From the NCBI GenBank assembly GCA_905250025.1, contig CAJNOJ010000428.1, forward strand, positions 1-64,000: DNA of 64,000 bases, given 5' to 3'. Source of the stretch: Adineta ricciae. Its lineage: Eukaryota > Rotifera > Eurotatoria > Adinetida > Adinetidae. The stretch's first letter is position 1. Each line of letters opens with the position of its first letter. The notes beneath the pieces were generated by a model. That model was given only the letters and a program-made list of their open reading frames with translations, was not told the origin of the DNA and did not search any database. The translations under genes and the position numbers were made by a program. Positions 24,078-35,367 of this stretch are shown here, piece after piece.

Positions 24078-25031
24078 TTACACGTGAACTGTTGATGTTG
24101 ACGGAACTTTTCTGTTCAAGTCATGATAGTGATGGTGTTGGATGCCACCACAAAAGCTTTCAAATGGCCGAATGTCTGCACTTTGTTCACCATTTCCTTT
24201 ACACACGACTTGTTTTTGTATAGGTGACCAACACTCTTTTGGTCCTTCGCATCTTATTCGATGTTTATCACTGAGCGAACAGCTATTTGGATGATCTACA
24301 TCATCGTACTCGATACAATCGTTCAAAGTGTCTTCAATGCGACTTAAAGAAATCGTTTTAGACGAGCATGAGCATTGATATAATGTGGGATAATTTGAAT
24401 CTGTGATCACATTTTGAATAAAAATTTTACTGATTAAACAGCGACAGAATCCTCGCTCAGTCCATCAAACCATTTGGCTACATGGGTCCTAAAAGTATTG
24501 TCTCATGCTAGCCATTGCTTCCGTTCGTTCAGACAGGTAAGATTTTCATCGGAAATTGAATCAGCTGAATTGAACTCACAAAGTTCTACATTGTAACATA
24601 TGTAATCAGACAATGAATTGTTCGTTAGACTATCACGATACTAAACATCTGTGTAGTAAAAACGAACGTGATCTGAACAAATTGCAACCATCTGAAATTG
24701 AAAGAGAGTAGGGCACTGTGTAAGAAGTGAACTACTGAAATCGTTCGCTAACCACATGTCGCATGATATTTCATTGATTTGGTTAACAAGTTTAATCAAA
24801 CAAGCCATTGTCATCCAGCACTCTTTATTTAAACCACCTTGTTACAATACACATACCATCATGGCATCGATATTCGTCTACTTCGCATTCATTCATTTCC
24901 AATGCGAAGCAATTTTCTTCATCGATGGTGACAACATCATTTTGTTCCATGACTTCATTATGATTGTTTGCTTTGAAATGTTGCATCCACAATATCTTCA
25001 AAAGACGTGTTTTGCTTGAGACGAGATCCAA
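24078..25031 (-). pseudogene. Fragments of a multi-LDLa-domain protein
   Basis: Minus-strand pieces of the large cysteine-rich LDL-receptor-class-A proteins common in bdelloids. One piece (25031-24825) has EENCFALEMNECEVDEYRC then HDGMCIV. Another (24410-24078) has TLYQCSCSSKTISLSRIED then DCIEYDDVDHPNSC and RIRCEGPKECWSP. LDLa repeats are calcium-binding extracellular modules with six cysteines and an acidic C-terminal cluster. Between and within the pieces there are frameshifts and stops, and the stretch 24420-24820 can be read only in broken frames. I consider it a dead gene. Confidence 0.65.
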
Positions 25032-25639
25032 ATGAGGGTGTTTGTGATTGTCCTGCTATGATCGTCCAATAAGACTTGTCATTGATGTGAGAATCCATTT
25101 ACATAATAATTATAGAAAGTCGAATCTAATCGGTATGAAATGTTGTATACGAGTTCATTTCATCCAAATGTCACTCCCAGATCGGAGATATCATTAATCG
25201 GTACAGACTTTTGTAACTCTTTATAGAAGGCCTGGCATTTTCAGAAGACAAGTGAAGTCAAACAGTCAGTCAAAAATGGCTTGATTTGACTTATCTATCT
25301 GTCCTTCATTTATAACACATAATAATTTTTTTCTCGTATCTTCAAATAGATTCTCTTAGTTTCAGTTGTTAAACGTTGAAATACGATCGCAAAAAGATCT
25401 TTCTTTTTTATTCTACCAATGAAATATTTAGTTTTATTTCCGAAATCAAAGCAAAACGACAGATGTTCATAAACATTTATAATATATTTTAAAAGTTCCT
25501 TCTTTTTTCTTTCAATATTTTTATTGTATATTTAACAACAAAATCCTCTTGAAAAGTCTTCATTTGTGACGTCAATCGTTAGGTTTTGTTTCTTTCTTTT
25601 AAAACGGAATACTCTTATCAAATTGATGTCAAAAAAAGA

Positions 25640-26840
25640 TCGATATCAATGTAGAAAATTTTCATTGAACATGACAAAAACGTTTCATCTGAAGATTTTT
25701 CTTAATTTGAATTTGCTTTCTTATATCATCTGTGCACCACCATTGAATCTTTATTTTACAGCAAATGAAACAAATGAATATGAGTATAATGATGAATTAC
25801 AGATCCGTTGTAATAGTTTTTGATTAGCTACAAATTTAGAAGATGTTGACATCAATTGATTCACTTCAACTTAGTTTTTAAGTGAATCTTCACAGCAATT
25901 TCATATTGAAAATGAGCTTTCAATACAAATCTATTCATTTATTCAGTTTGAAACAATGAGTATTCGAATTGAAGATTTATATTCTTGGTCAGCACCAATT
26001 GATATTATTGAACAATATGAAATTTATTTCGAAACAAAAAATTTTTTATTAGCAGAACAAAAGTTTTATAATTGTACATTACCAAGATTTGGTTCAATGT
26101 GTCAATATGAATTATATTTATATCATAAGAGTTATTCATTATATGAAATTATTCATAATTACTATCGTTGGTATTCATATAAACCATCTAATATAACTTG
26201 TTATCAACAGTTAAAACATAATTGTGATTTTTCATCCATATGTTTAAGTTGGACAGAGATTTGTAATGGAATAGTCGATTGTTTTAATGGAGAATATGAT
26301 GAAGAACATTGTTGGCAACTTGAAATTAATTAATGTGAAGAAAATGGATTTCGATGTAATAATGGACAATGTATTTCTCAAGAATTTCTTAATGATGATG
26401 TATAAAATTCTGATTGTATTGATAGATCTGAAGAAAAATCAATTTCAAATAGTTTCCTTTCACCTTCATCATTACAAACAACATTTCGACTTAATGATGT
26501 TATATGTCAAGAATAATTTTTAACAAGTTCATGTTTAAATTACCTTTACACAATTTGATTATTTCGATATTTTTAATCAAAGATCAATCTTTATCAGAAG
26601 AATGTTCATCAGCTATGGAATGTTATTTCACCATTCCAACATCAATATTTTCGGATATAACATATGACATCATTAGAGAACTATGTATACCTAATATTAA
26701 AGAAAAATGTCCATCAATGTTTTATTTTCCTAATATTCCGATTTTCTTCGGTCATATTCATTTAACCTATAAAAAGATGAAATATCGCATCCCAACAAAT
26801 CAGACGACTTCATACAATGATTATATTTCTCAATCATCAA
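25640..26840 (+). pseudogene. Multi-LDLa-domain protein, decayed, cut by repeat R1
   Basis: Plus-strand remnant of the same type of LDLa protein. Readable blocks are LYFTANETNEYEYNDELQIRC (about 25755-25820, one residue trimmed here), CTLPRFGSMCQYELYLYHKS, then ICLSWTEICNGIVDCFNGEY and DEEHCW (an LDLa module at about 26230-26320), then GFRCNNGQCIS in another frame, and finally CSSAMECYFTIPTSIFSD and CPSMFYFPNIPIFFGHIHL. At least four stops or frameshifts break it. At 26840 the sequence jumps into repeat R1, so the 3' end is lost. It faces away from the minus-strand pieces at 24078-25031. Confidence 0.7.
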
Positions 26841-27469
26841 CAGGTAGCGCTCGCCGTGCCGACTCATTTAACCCTCGACTGTGAAGGACAGATATTTTTC
26901 GCGTCCCAATTGTGAGACAAATTGTTCTAGCAAATTTATACACGAAAAAACAATTCAAATGTTTTGCGCAGATATATTTAGTAACTTTCGAAAACAAAAT
27001 ACTCAATTTTATACTACTAATATAATATGCCATAAGAAGAAAGAAACGATGGCGCAATACACAGAAGTTTTATTTCTTTGTCTTTGTCAAATACCCATAT
27101 ATTTAATAGGCTTAACTCAATGGATTAGGATTACATCTGACACATGTGATTTTGGCTAATGTATCTTTTGATATCTCTATTTTTCCCTTTCGGTGCATTT
27201 AGATACGGTAGTACATACGATTGCTTGTAATCCTTTTATTACTCCAAAGATTAGTTGCGGCTGAATACAAGTTGGAACATCCCAACCCCACATCAGCTTC
27301 ATATTCCATTATAAACAAATCTACAAAACTGAACACCAAACCTACATAAAATCCTCAACTCAGGGAACAGAGCCGCCGATCACCGATTCCAATCACCAAC
27401 ATCCGCCCCCCAACCCCTCCAAAGAATCATCGACGACCCCCGCCCACGCCCATACGCCCACGAGCGGGN
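26841..27469 (+). mobile_element. Dispersed repeat R1, internally deleted copy cut at N
   Basis: Starts AGGTAGCGCTCGCCGTGCCG with CATTTAACCCTCGACTGTG, loses several hundred bases relative to copy 1 after about 27060, resumes at TTTTATTTCTTTGTCTTTGTC and stops at the lone N at 27470. It lies in the LDLa pseudogene. Confidence 0.65.
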
Positions 27470-27470
27470 A

Positions 27471-27544
27471 TGTGAGGTTTAGCGATTGTGCCCGCCGACC
27501 GATTGCTTTTTTGGTTTGGTAAAACACCTTTTTTTTTTTCAGTG
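27471..27544 (-). mobile_element. MITE end truncated at N
   Basis: Read on the minus strand from 27544 this is TACACTGAAAAAAAAAAAGG, followed by TGTTTTACCAAACC, up to the N at 27470. The TA plus CACTG plus A-run end matches the ends of the MITE at 61303-61471. The inner part and the other end are missing because the scaffold join falls here. It interrupts the receptor frame next to it. Confidence 0.5.
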
Positions 27545-28129
27545 TATACTAGAAATAGCAATGATACATGATGGTAGTATTTGGTGGCAAACAAGATCCC
27601 ACATGAGAATAAATCCATCATCGTAAGAACAAGGAAAAGGTACACCAAGAATTGGATTTTGTATAATCATATCTGGACAACTTTTGATAATAATGACTAT
27701 AATATAATAGATAAAACAATACAGAAGAAGAATTATTATCGGTAAATAATGAAGAAGGAAACGTCGTCGTGCTGTTGACATCCATCGATCATGAAATATA
27801 AGTATATGTCTTTCAATGGTAGCCCAAGCAAAAAGTATTAATAAAGTTGAAAAAGATCCCAAATCGATTAGTGTCCAAAATAGAGAAAAACCCATAGAAA
27901 TTTTCCAAGTATCTTGAAAACGATAATAATGCAAAACAAATGGAATATCTAATAATTGTGAGGTAAGATTGATGAAAATTAATACAATGATAACATGATT
28001 ATTGAGAGCTCGACGCAGACGTCGATCAAATAAAAGACGATACAAAAGAAAAAATGTACATAAAAGAGATAATATGGTTAAAATAATAAGAAACCAAAAT
28101 CGAAATAAAAGATTAAATGAAAATGACAT
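27545..28129 (-). pseudogene. Rhodopsin-like 7TM receptor, truncated after TM5
   Basis: The frame starts at the ATG at 28129 (MSFSFNLLFRFWFLIILTIL) and contains about five hydrophobic helices. The end of TM3 has WATIERHILIFHD, corresponding to the E/DRY region of class A G-protein-coupled receptors, then RWMSTARRRFLLHYLP in the second loop. This receptor type is greatly expanded in bdelloids and probably senses extracellular ligands. At 27544 the frame runs into a MITE end and then the N at 27470, so TM6-TM7 are missing. Whether the break is biological or due to assembly cannot be decided here. Confidence 0.7.
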
Positions 28130-28875
28130 TCTGAAATAATTTGATATTTTACGATGAGTTTGAGAAAAAGAATAATGAAGTCTCAGCAGTTATACTTCAT
28201 ATAAATACTAGAGAAAATGATGAGCGTTTTTTTTCTTCGCCTACAGATAAAACCTGAAAGACAATTAATTAAGAAGAGTGAACTCTGAAGATCTGACGAG
28301 AGAACTGCATTAACTGATATACTCCGTTTGAATTCATATTTTGTTCATAGGAAGAGTTTATAGCGTAGAGAAAACACTAAAAGGATTCATCCTATAATGC
28401 TTTTTTTCACAGAAAAACGGGCATAACAAGTTTCGGCCGAAATGGCATTACTATATTTTTCATGAGCTGTCTTACATGGTTCTTTTATCAAAGTTTTGCC
28501 GAATTTGTTCATCACTTCTCTAATAGAAAAGATACTTTTCGTTTTATGTTCACTTGTTCGAACATAATTGGCCAAGTAAACGAAATAATTAAACTAAGAT
28601 GGAAATTTGATGAAAACTGGTGCTAAAAGAGACGAATATTGTCAACTAGAGTCGAATTAGTTTAACATTGATCTTATCTCGCAAAAAAGAAATTTCTTCA
28701 TCACGTTTTCATTTTCATTATCATTGCGTCTTTGTTTTCAAAACAGTAGTCTGTTCTAAGCAGGAATAGTGGATGAAGATATAGACGTAGCACAAATATA
28801 TATATATATTTACACCGACTTCTATAAATATCGAATCACCTATTTTCACTAGTCAGCTTCTATTTCCAGTACGAC
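28130..28875. other. Gene-free stretch
   Basis: No recognised gene. A short AT microsatellite occurs at about 28796-28810. The region next to 28130 would contain the receptor promoter. Confidence 0.35.
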
Positions 28876-29638
28876 ACCTAATGAATCTTATACCAAAAGA
28901 AAGCCCGCAAAAATAGGGTTTATTGATGATAAAAAATACGGGTTATGCAAACTTTTTTATATTGTAATCCTCAAAGTTTAGAGTTTTTCGTAACATTATC
29001 TTCAAAGCTAATTGTTCAACATAGAAAAGTATAATATTTTTTTGAGAAGTTGTAAACAACATTCTTTAGCGACCGTAACACCTAACCTCAACACAAAAGA
29101 TACGATTTTTTTCTTGCAGTTTGTCGTTTGTCCCTCGTGACCGTGTCGATTATAACCAAGTCTTTGTCTTTATCTCTTACAAATGTACGAAAAAGAAAAA
29201 ATCGAATAACTTATCGAACAAAGATCGTTTTTTTCGACGAATCGATTAGGTGTAATTCTTTTAAATGGCTGGCAATTATGATACCGAAGAGCAAAGAATT
29301 CTTGACATAAATATGTGTACCGCTCTTCGTGAAGCTCGAGATGCTGGTGCAACATTCATCAACCGAAACTGGATTGCAGAGAAAAGTCACCGTTCTGTTC
29401 GATTTATTACGAACCGGTGGCCAAAGCCGTATGGTCAATTTTTTGCTGATTATTCAAACACTGGTCCTAAAGTAAAACTTTCACAAGCCAGTCGGGAAGT
29501 TATCCTTGAAGCGAGTGATTAATAAAGAAAAAGTTGTTCGGTGGTAGCGAAATGAGATGTGAGGGTAAGTTTCAACCGACAATGCAAAGGATTTCAAGTA
29601 AAACAATCATTTCATTTGTCCACGAATGCACACAGGAC
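28876..29638 (+). mobile_element. 5' part of a related mariner element
   Basis: About 28889-28945 resembles the inner part of the long inverted repeat of the element at 11487 (GAAAGCCCGCAAAAATAGGG). Downstream an intact N-terminal frame (29265-29522) starts MAGNYDTEEQRILDINMCTA and has NWIAEKSHRSVRFITNRWPK, clearly the N-terminal DNA-binding part of the same mariner transposase group. It stops at TAA 29521 (KASDQQRK in the other copy), and remnants such as QRKSCSVVAKEM follow. Similarity ends at about 29638, where the methyltransferase segment starts. The catalytic part and right end are absent. Confidence 0.7.
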
Positions 29639-31140
29639 ATGTTCGAATAAGTACGAGAAACTTATTCGAAAAGAACATTTAACTCCTGTACTACCAGCCT
29701 GGGCCATTTTGGACCCACTCTATGAAATCAGTAATTTTGATAAATACTGGCGTGTGAAATCTAGTTTTAAAGTTTCGCTAGAATAAAATAGATCATCGTT
29801 TCGGGATATTCTGTACCTTGAATTAAAGGAACAGTCTTGAGACAAGTCTAAGCGAGCCCAGTACTGCAAGGGTTAATATATATTAATAGTTTATGGTAGT
29901 TATTTGTTCAAACTCATCCACACCCTCGCATTATTTATTGAAGAAATGGAGTCGATTTATTTTCTGGTAGATTTTCAAGCATCTAAGACACTATTTAGAT
30001 CTTCTTTAAAGCCATATAAGTACAAATTGTGCAATCATCGTATTCTCCTGGCTTTTCACGAACTTCTTCTTCATATCGAGTCCAAATCTGATTTAAAACT
30101 TGTTCAGTATTTTCATTGGTTCTTAATCCAGTGGTCTTCAATGCCTGTTCAAGTGAAGACTCAGACCAACTTCGTATCCATTCCGTTTTTGCATGTGCAA
30201 ATTCATCCAACGTTAACTTGCCGTCGCGATATTTTGCATAGAGTGGAGAAGCGATTCGAGCGAAACCAGCTTTGATTAATTGAAAGGAATGTCGAGCCAA
30301 GAGATCAGGATCAATACATTCTGCATACGAATTTAGGTAAGTTGAATAATTAAATTCTAGTAGCTCTTCAGAAGTCAAAAATGATTGAGCACATTTGTAG
30401 ACTAAATGCAATGCTTGGTCACAACCAGTCGAACCCTGCTCGTTGACACAACAATGTGCAAGAATGAGAACACCACCGAGATGGAGTTCTTCAGCACGAT
30501 ATTTCAGAAAATTATCATAGTCTTGATGACCTTGAGCCTGAAATGCCTGGCGCTCTTCACCTGGTTCAGCGAATGCAGAACAGCAGTGCTTGGACAGGTT
30601 CATCGGTTTGCATGAGAGCCAGTGCAAAGCAGTAGATGAATAACCGACTGACAGCGACTGTGATGGCAGACATTATTCGTAAAATGAACGGCCACTAACC
30701 AAAGCATGACACCAACTCTCTTGAGCTAGAAGTTGAAAAAGTGATGTCCAATTGTTCGTTGGTAAATCATTGAAGATCACAAGAGTCTATCTGTGTTCGT
30801 CGATTTTTTTCGTTTCGCGAAGACATTGAAAAATGATTTTAATCGCCTGCAACGAATTAGAGCCGAGCGATGCACCAAAATCTGCAATCAAAACCAGCGA
30901 TGAAGGAGGAAGATCTAGTCCGTTGATTGCACACTGGATGTAATGTTCCGAACCGACCAGAGTACCTAGTTGAGGTGCGGAGTTGGAGTTATAGCTATCA
31001 GCCATTCCTGTTGTTGCGCCAGTAGCCATACCCACGACGAAATGGTCGCTTTACTGCTTCGCACTAATACAAAAAGCGAGTATGGGTAGCTGAAGACAGA
31101 AGCGTCTGTCTATTCTCAAAAACTGGCTATAGGAAAGTTT
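29639..31140. repeat. Duplicated segment S, copy 1
   Basis: From AATAAGTACGAGAAACTTAT (29639) onwards the sequence is repeated with high identity from 35368. Copy 1 continues through the methyltransferase pseudogene into non-coding sequence also shared with 36770-37260 and, from about 31490, with 54115 onwards. Its left boundary coincides with the end of a mariner remnant. Confidence 0.85.
29995..31029 (-). pseudogene. SABATH-type carboxyl methyltransferase, copy 1, two stops
   Basis: Member of the SAM-dependent carboxyl methyltransferase family (Methyltransf_7), which in plants methylates small carboxylic acids such as salicylate or jasmonate. The ATG at 31029 gives MATGATTGMADSYNSNSAPQ. 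The SAM-binding block reads IADFGASLGSNSLQAIKI, then IFNDLPTNNW. The C-terminal half has ALHWLSCKPMN, GGVLILAHCC and PEELLEFNYSTYLNS-like sequence. Length is 1035 nt (345 codons). Codon 81 is TAG (30789-30787) and codon 119 is TAA (30675-30673), where copy 2 has sense codons. Probably non-functional. The family is plant, fungal and bacterial in character, so acquisition by transfer is likely but only inferred. Confidence 0.8.
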
Positions 31141-32891
31141 TCAAATCAACTCTAAATCCTACTGATGATTGTTCTGGGAATCGCATCATCGATGCGACTT
31201 GCAAGCTGATTTTATAAATTTATTTAGCTTTTGCACATGAGGGATAGAGGCAAATATTTGATCTTATTCGACTCACCACACGGTCAGCAATGAAAATGTA
31301 TATTGCGTTTTTTTCCTTTTCTTCCACATGAAAAAAACTGCTTTTACTGATAACTGGGTATGAATACAGATAAGAGAAGCACATGCTACTCACAACTCTT
31401 TCGTCCTCTCACATAGTGCGAAACGTAGGATATCTTAGGGACGAGTTCGACTTTTTCCAGGATTTATTCGTTTTTTTTAATGCGTTTCAACTCATAATTC
31501 TCATTGTTATTGATGTTCATGATCACACAATTCTGAAAAGCTGTCGAAATTGATTTGGAAGTCATAATATTGTTTGTTTTTCAAGAAGATTAAATACAAC
31601 GGACTTTGCTCTGGTTACAAGCACGATAATAGTCTAAATAACACATGTATTGCAAGTACATAGAAAATGTTGTAGAACGCAAGAAATATCGCAATCAATG
31701 AAAAATTCTACGTATGGGAAAACCAAGCGGTTAAAATATGAAGAAAACAGTTACAATAAGACGTATTTACTAAAACCATAACACCCATACTCACCCACCC
31801 TCAATGGTGAATAAAGTCTAAATCAAGTTTTTATACTTTTAGTCAATGATAATATGCTGCGTTTAGATAGATATATAAATACATATATACAAGACGTCTT
31901 TTCGTTTTATTCAAATATATGCGGATTAAAAATAATACAAATGAAGTATCATTTTATATCAGCGTCTGACTGATCACTACTTAGTCGACGACACCGACTG
32001 TATCAGTGTTTCAATGCACAGTAAACCGACACCGCACACCCCTATGCGTTTGTCCCTCAAAAAAATCTATATGTGATGTTATCTCTATTCCCTACAGCAA
32101 TTACATATTCCCACTCATTGCGTTGTTTCTTTTTAACAATTCGCTTCTTCCCAAAAAATGAATATATAATATTAATTATCATTATTATAAATACACACAT
32201 GCTTTTCCGTTGATTCTATTGGCAAGTACACAACTTACTCCTAAAGGAAACATTTAATGGTGTAGCTATATACTATGTCCTAACAACAAAGCACTAAAAG
32301 AAAGAAAAAGAAACGATAAACGTCATTAAATGAATATTTAATGTTGAAACAAAGACTTATCTAGCCTTTTCTTTTAATGAAAAATTGTTATATATAATAG
32401 TAGATACTGAAAAAAGACTTCACCTAGTTTACCTGGGCTTTTTTCTAGTAATGATACCGTATATTTATATAATAATATAAATTTGACTGAAGCAATTGTA
32501 TTTATGAAAACGTCCCCATTTAAAATGAATTCTTTTGTTTGAAGATTATTCTTATTAAGCCAGATTTCCTTAATGCTTTTCATTAATTAACATTGATCTA
32601 CTACAAGGATTTAAAGTCTAGACATATATTTGTTTTTGAAGAACATTTGAACAAAGACAGAAGAAATTTTTTATGAACTAAACAAAAAAATAATCACTAT
32701 AATTGAGACAAAATTTTCTCAAAGGAAAAAAATTTAAAAGAACTTTTTACATTATACAGATGGATAGCAATAGAATATATATAATGTATGAGAAAAAGAG
32801 AAAGGAAGCCATAAAATATCTACCTCTCACACAAGATGGTATGCAGCTTCATTCTAACTTAAATTCATTTCATTAACTTTTATTCTTGTTG
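31141..32891. other. Non-coding part of duplicated segment
   Basis: No gene recognised. Most of it (31490-32880) is matched at 54115-56040, and part of it (31560-31930) at 37186-38124. Copy 1 lacks about 550 bases that copy 2 carries at 37257-37807 (after GGACTTTGCTCTG). Confidence 0.6.
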
Positions 32892-33233
32892 ATGATGAGT
32901 TTGAAACGAATTTTTCTATTACTGCTATATGGTTGTATTGTAAAAGCAGTTACACAAGATATTCGATCAGTTCGTATGTTTAAAATGACGGGATGGCAAT
33001 TATCGTGTGCTAATACAACATGTTTACCATTTGCTACGACGACCGTACTGAATATTCGGATATGTCAGACAGCTTGTTTAAATCAAGCTAAATGCAAAAC
33101 AGCCACTTTTCATCAATCCTCTTCTACTTGTGACTTATTTTCCAATATACCGAGTTTAAACGGAAGTTTGGTGGCTGATATGAGTTCTGTTACTATGCTT
33201 GTCATGGCTGGAACAAGAATTCCACCAGGTTAG
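32892..33233 (+). CDS. Secreted PAN/apple-like protein, first exon (copy A)
   Basis: From the ATG at 32892 (MMSLKRIFLLLLYGCIVKAV) a signal peptide is followed by a cysteine-rich block: LSCANTTCLPFATTT, CQTACLNQAKCKTATF and STCDLFSNIPSL. This spacing is like the PAN/apple domains found at the front of many bdelloid secreted proteins; these modules bind proteins or sugars. The exon appears to end at CCACCAG before GTTAGT (33229), so the listed stop at 33233 would be intronic. I find no second exon; downstream is repeat R1 in reverse. A paralogue lies at 56041-56382, with about 90% of residues shared. Confidence 0.6.
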   Translation: MMSLKRIFLLLLYGCIVKAVTQDIRSVRMFKMTGWQLSCANTTCLPFATTTVLNIRICQTACLNQAKCKTATFHQSSSTCDLFSNIPSLNGSLVADMSSVTMLVMAGTRIPPG

Positions 33234-33337
33234 TATGGGTGCGAAGGGGATAGCTACTGTCTACGTAAAACAACGGTAAAAATGTTTGATTTTAATCTTA
33301 ATCATCGAAATTCTTCGTGAATAGATGAATACCAAAA

Positions 33338-33831
33338 TTCCCTAGTTTGTAGCGAGGGTCATATGAAATAAAATTGTTTGTTTTTTTGTTTGTTTCTGTC
33401 AAGGTTAAAGGTCAAACACATATTATCGGCTATTTTGATGATATTCATGGCTCCTTCTAAGGCGCATTTTAGAACTACTACTGGGTCTACTAATCGCGTA
33501 TTGTGCGATATTTTTCATTCCCCATATGATACCTTTTCCCAACCGATCCATGAGCCCTCATATGACCCACTATGGGCATACAAATGGGTCCGCATGTGGC
33601 GTGGTATCTATGGATTTTCAGGTCCTTCACTGTGCAGGTTCCTAAGCAGCGTATTTTAAGGACTGGCTTAGAAAGTAATAGTTCACACTGCAACAAAAAT
33701 TTGAATTGTTCGTCCGTACAAAGATGCTGGACTAGTTCGCATTACTAACGACATAGAAAACTAGTTTTTTCTTGCGCAGTCGAGGGTTAAGCGAGCTGTA
33801 ATGACGAACGTTACTTGTGATATCATTCTTA
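33338..33831 (-). mobile_element. Dispersed repeat R1, minus-strand copy
   Basis: In reverse orientation this begins ACAAGTAACGTTCGTCATTA with CTTAACCCTCGACTGCG (33831 downwards) and ends at the family's 3' sequence near 33338. The interior diverges from the other copies. A matching copy occupies 56430-57141 in the other duplicated segment, there with additional internal sequence. Confidence 0.6.
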
Positions 33832-33955
33832 GAAATGTGACAAGAGTAACGGAGATTACTGTTCTACTGTATTTGCTCTTTGTCGACGACACGATTCTGA
33901 AGAAAAAAGTCGAAAAGTTCGCTTAATTGTTGAGAAAACCCTCAAACAATGTTTT

Positions 33956-34224
33956 TGTGTACTCAAAAAGTGAGTATACTATAGAATCGGTCAGTACGTC
34001 CGTCTGCTGGTTAGTCCGATAACTCCTGAAAGAATACTCCAATTGTCATGAAATTTAGTACATAGCAGTACATTGTCAATGTCGCAGACGAGTTTGAAGA
34101 TGAGTCCGATCGACTGTAATACTACTAACTTACAAAAAAAATGATCAGATTGTTATGTCTTCCATCTGATACACTTTTTGAAGTACACATAACTTTCGGA
34201 TAAAGTCCGAAGTTTTCGCATTTA
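33956..34224 (+). mobile_element. 269-bp element with a hairpin at each end, copy A
   Basis: Inserted in a T run: the paralogous segment at 57271-57285 reads CTGTTTTTTTTAAATATG without it. It starts GTGTACTCAAAAAGTGAGTATAC, whose arms GTGTACTC/GAGTATAC can pair (three bases trimmed in the next quote), and ends with CTTTCGGATAAAGTCCGAAG, another hairpin, then TTTTCGCATTTA. No coding capacity. A second copy is at 43690-43954. It could be a SINE-like or a hairpin-ended (HUH-type) non-autonomous element. Confidence 0.65.
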
Positions 34225-34559
34225 TTTTAAATATGCGATGAAAAATCGATTCTTTTTCTATTAACGAATTAAAATAAATAACGCTCGTCGAGATTGACTT
34301 CTAAAAGCAAAATCATTATCCCAAACGATTGCCAAGCATCCTAGGGCAACTACTCTCGCTCTTCAATCCAGCAAGCATGTGATTATCAAAAGAAGCTTCA
34401 CTTATCTGAAAAGACTTGCGATTGCCTATGAATCAGCACTCAAAAATTGCTCAATTGTTCCTTGATGTGAGAAGAACTAATACTATCAACTAACCGCTCC
34501 AAACTCTCCCCAATCACTCAGCTTACTGATCGATTCCATCATTTCTGTGAAGTCCTCAA

Positions 34560-34725
34560 GATAGTGATGGCTTAGCATTAATGAAAAAAAAATGCTAATA
34601 CTTTTACATTAAATTAAAAAATAATTTAATGCTTTGGTATTAGACTTAAAAATTAATTGAATACTTTGACATTAGTATGAATTTAGTATTAGTCTAATAC
34701 TAATATCTGCTACATTCATGTATGT
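34560..34725. repeat. Palindromic TTAGTATTA/AGCATTAAT tract, copy A
   Basis: Degenerate self-complementary words (TTAGCATTAATG, TTAATGCTTTGGTATTAG, TTAGTATTAGTCTAATACTAA) fill this stretch. The equivalent tract at 57610-57765 is preceded by CCAGGGGTGATCGCTTAACA, which resembles a hAT terminus. No gene. The following 34730-35150 holds nothing I recognise. Confidence 0.45.
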
Positions 34726-35152
34726 CGTTTTCAAATGGATCCTTTCAGTTCTAATATCACACTCTGTTTGCGAAGTTCTTACATTGCTTGTTTTACAAGA
34801 CCAATAAACAGAATTATTAGTTGATTTCTGACTGAGAATACTCTTTATTTTTTATAGTTAATAAGAACTAGCGAGAACTGTGCGTTGTGGTTGCATTTCC
34901 ACATTGTAGATAAGCAGAGAAATAGGTTATACTCGACACAAATTTATTTAGTCATAATTATCGAGGTAACTCGAGATAAACACTCAAACTATCCATATAA
35001 ATCATCTGTTTATTTCAGTGTTATCATGTGAGAGCCAAACAAGTATAGAATGTCTTCACTAGATGTGGTTTCTTGCATTGTCTCTTGACTTAACAATATC
35101 AATATTTTTTCACTTAATTTTATTCTATGGATATTTTTAGATATAAACTCAT

Positions 35153-35366
35153 TGTGACAATCTATGATTGTACACTTCTTCTTTTTCCTTAAGCACTGAT
35201 GATGACCTTGCTATACGTTTCTTTCCTCTTCCCTCATTCTCTCTTCATCTCTCATCTTCTTCCTCATTCTATACACAACAATTATCTCATTTCTTCCCTC
35301 CTGCTTGCGCTCAAATATTAGCCTCTTAGCCGATGCACTTTATAGAGAGATATTGTTGACACATCT
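35153..35366 (+). repeat. Dispersed LTR-like repeat, copy A, cut at N
   Basis: From TGTGACAATCTATGATTGTA the sequence matches 46212-46409 with shared blocks such as ATTAGCCTCTTAGCCGATG and AGAGATATTGTTGACACATCT. The copy stops at the N at 35367. A TG start, an AATAAAG-like motif in the other copy and about 200 bp length suggest a solo LTR. No retroelement genes are next to it. Confidence 0.45.
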
Positions 35367-35367
35367 N

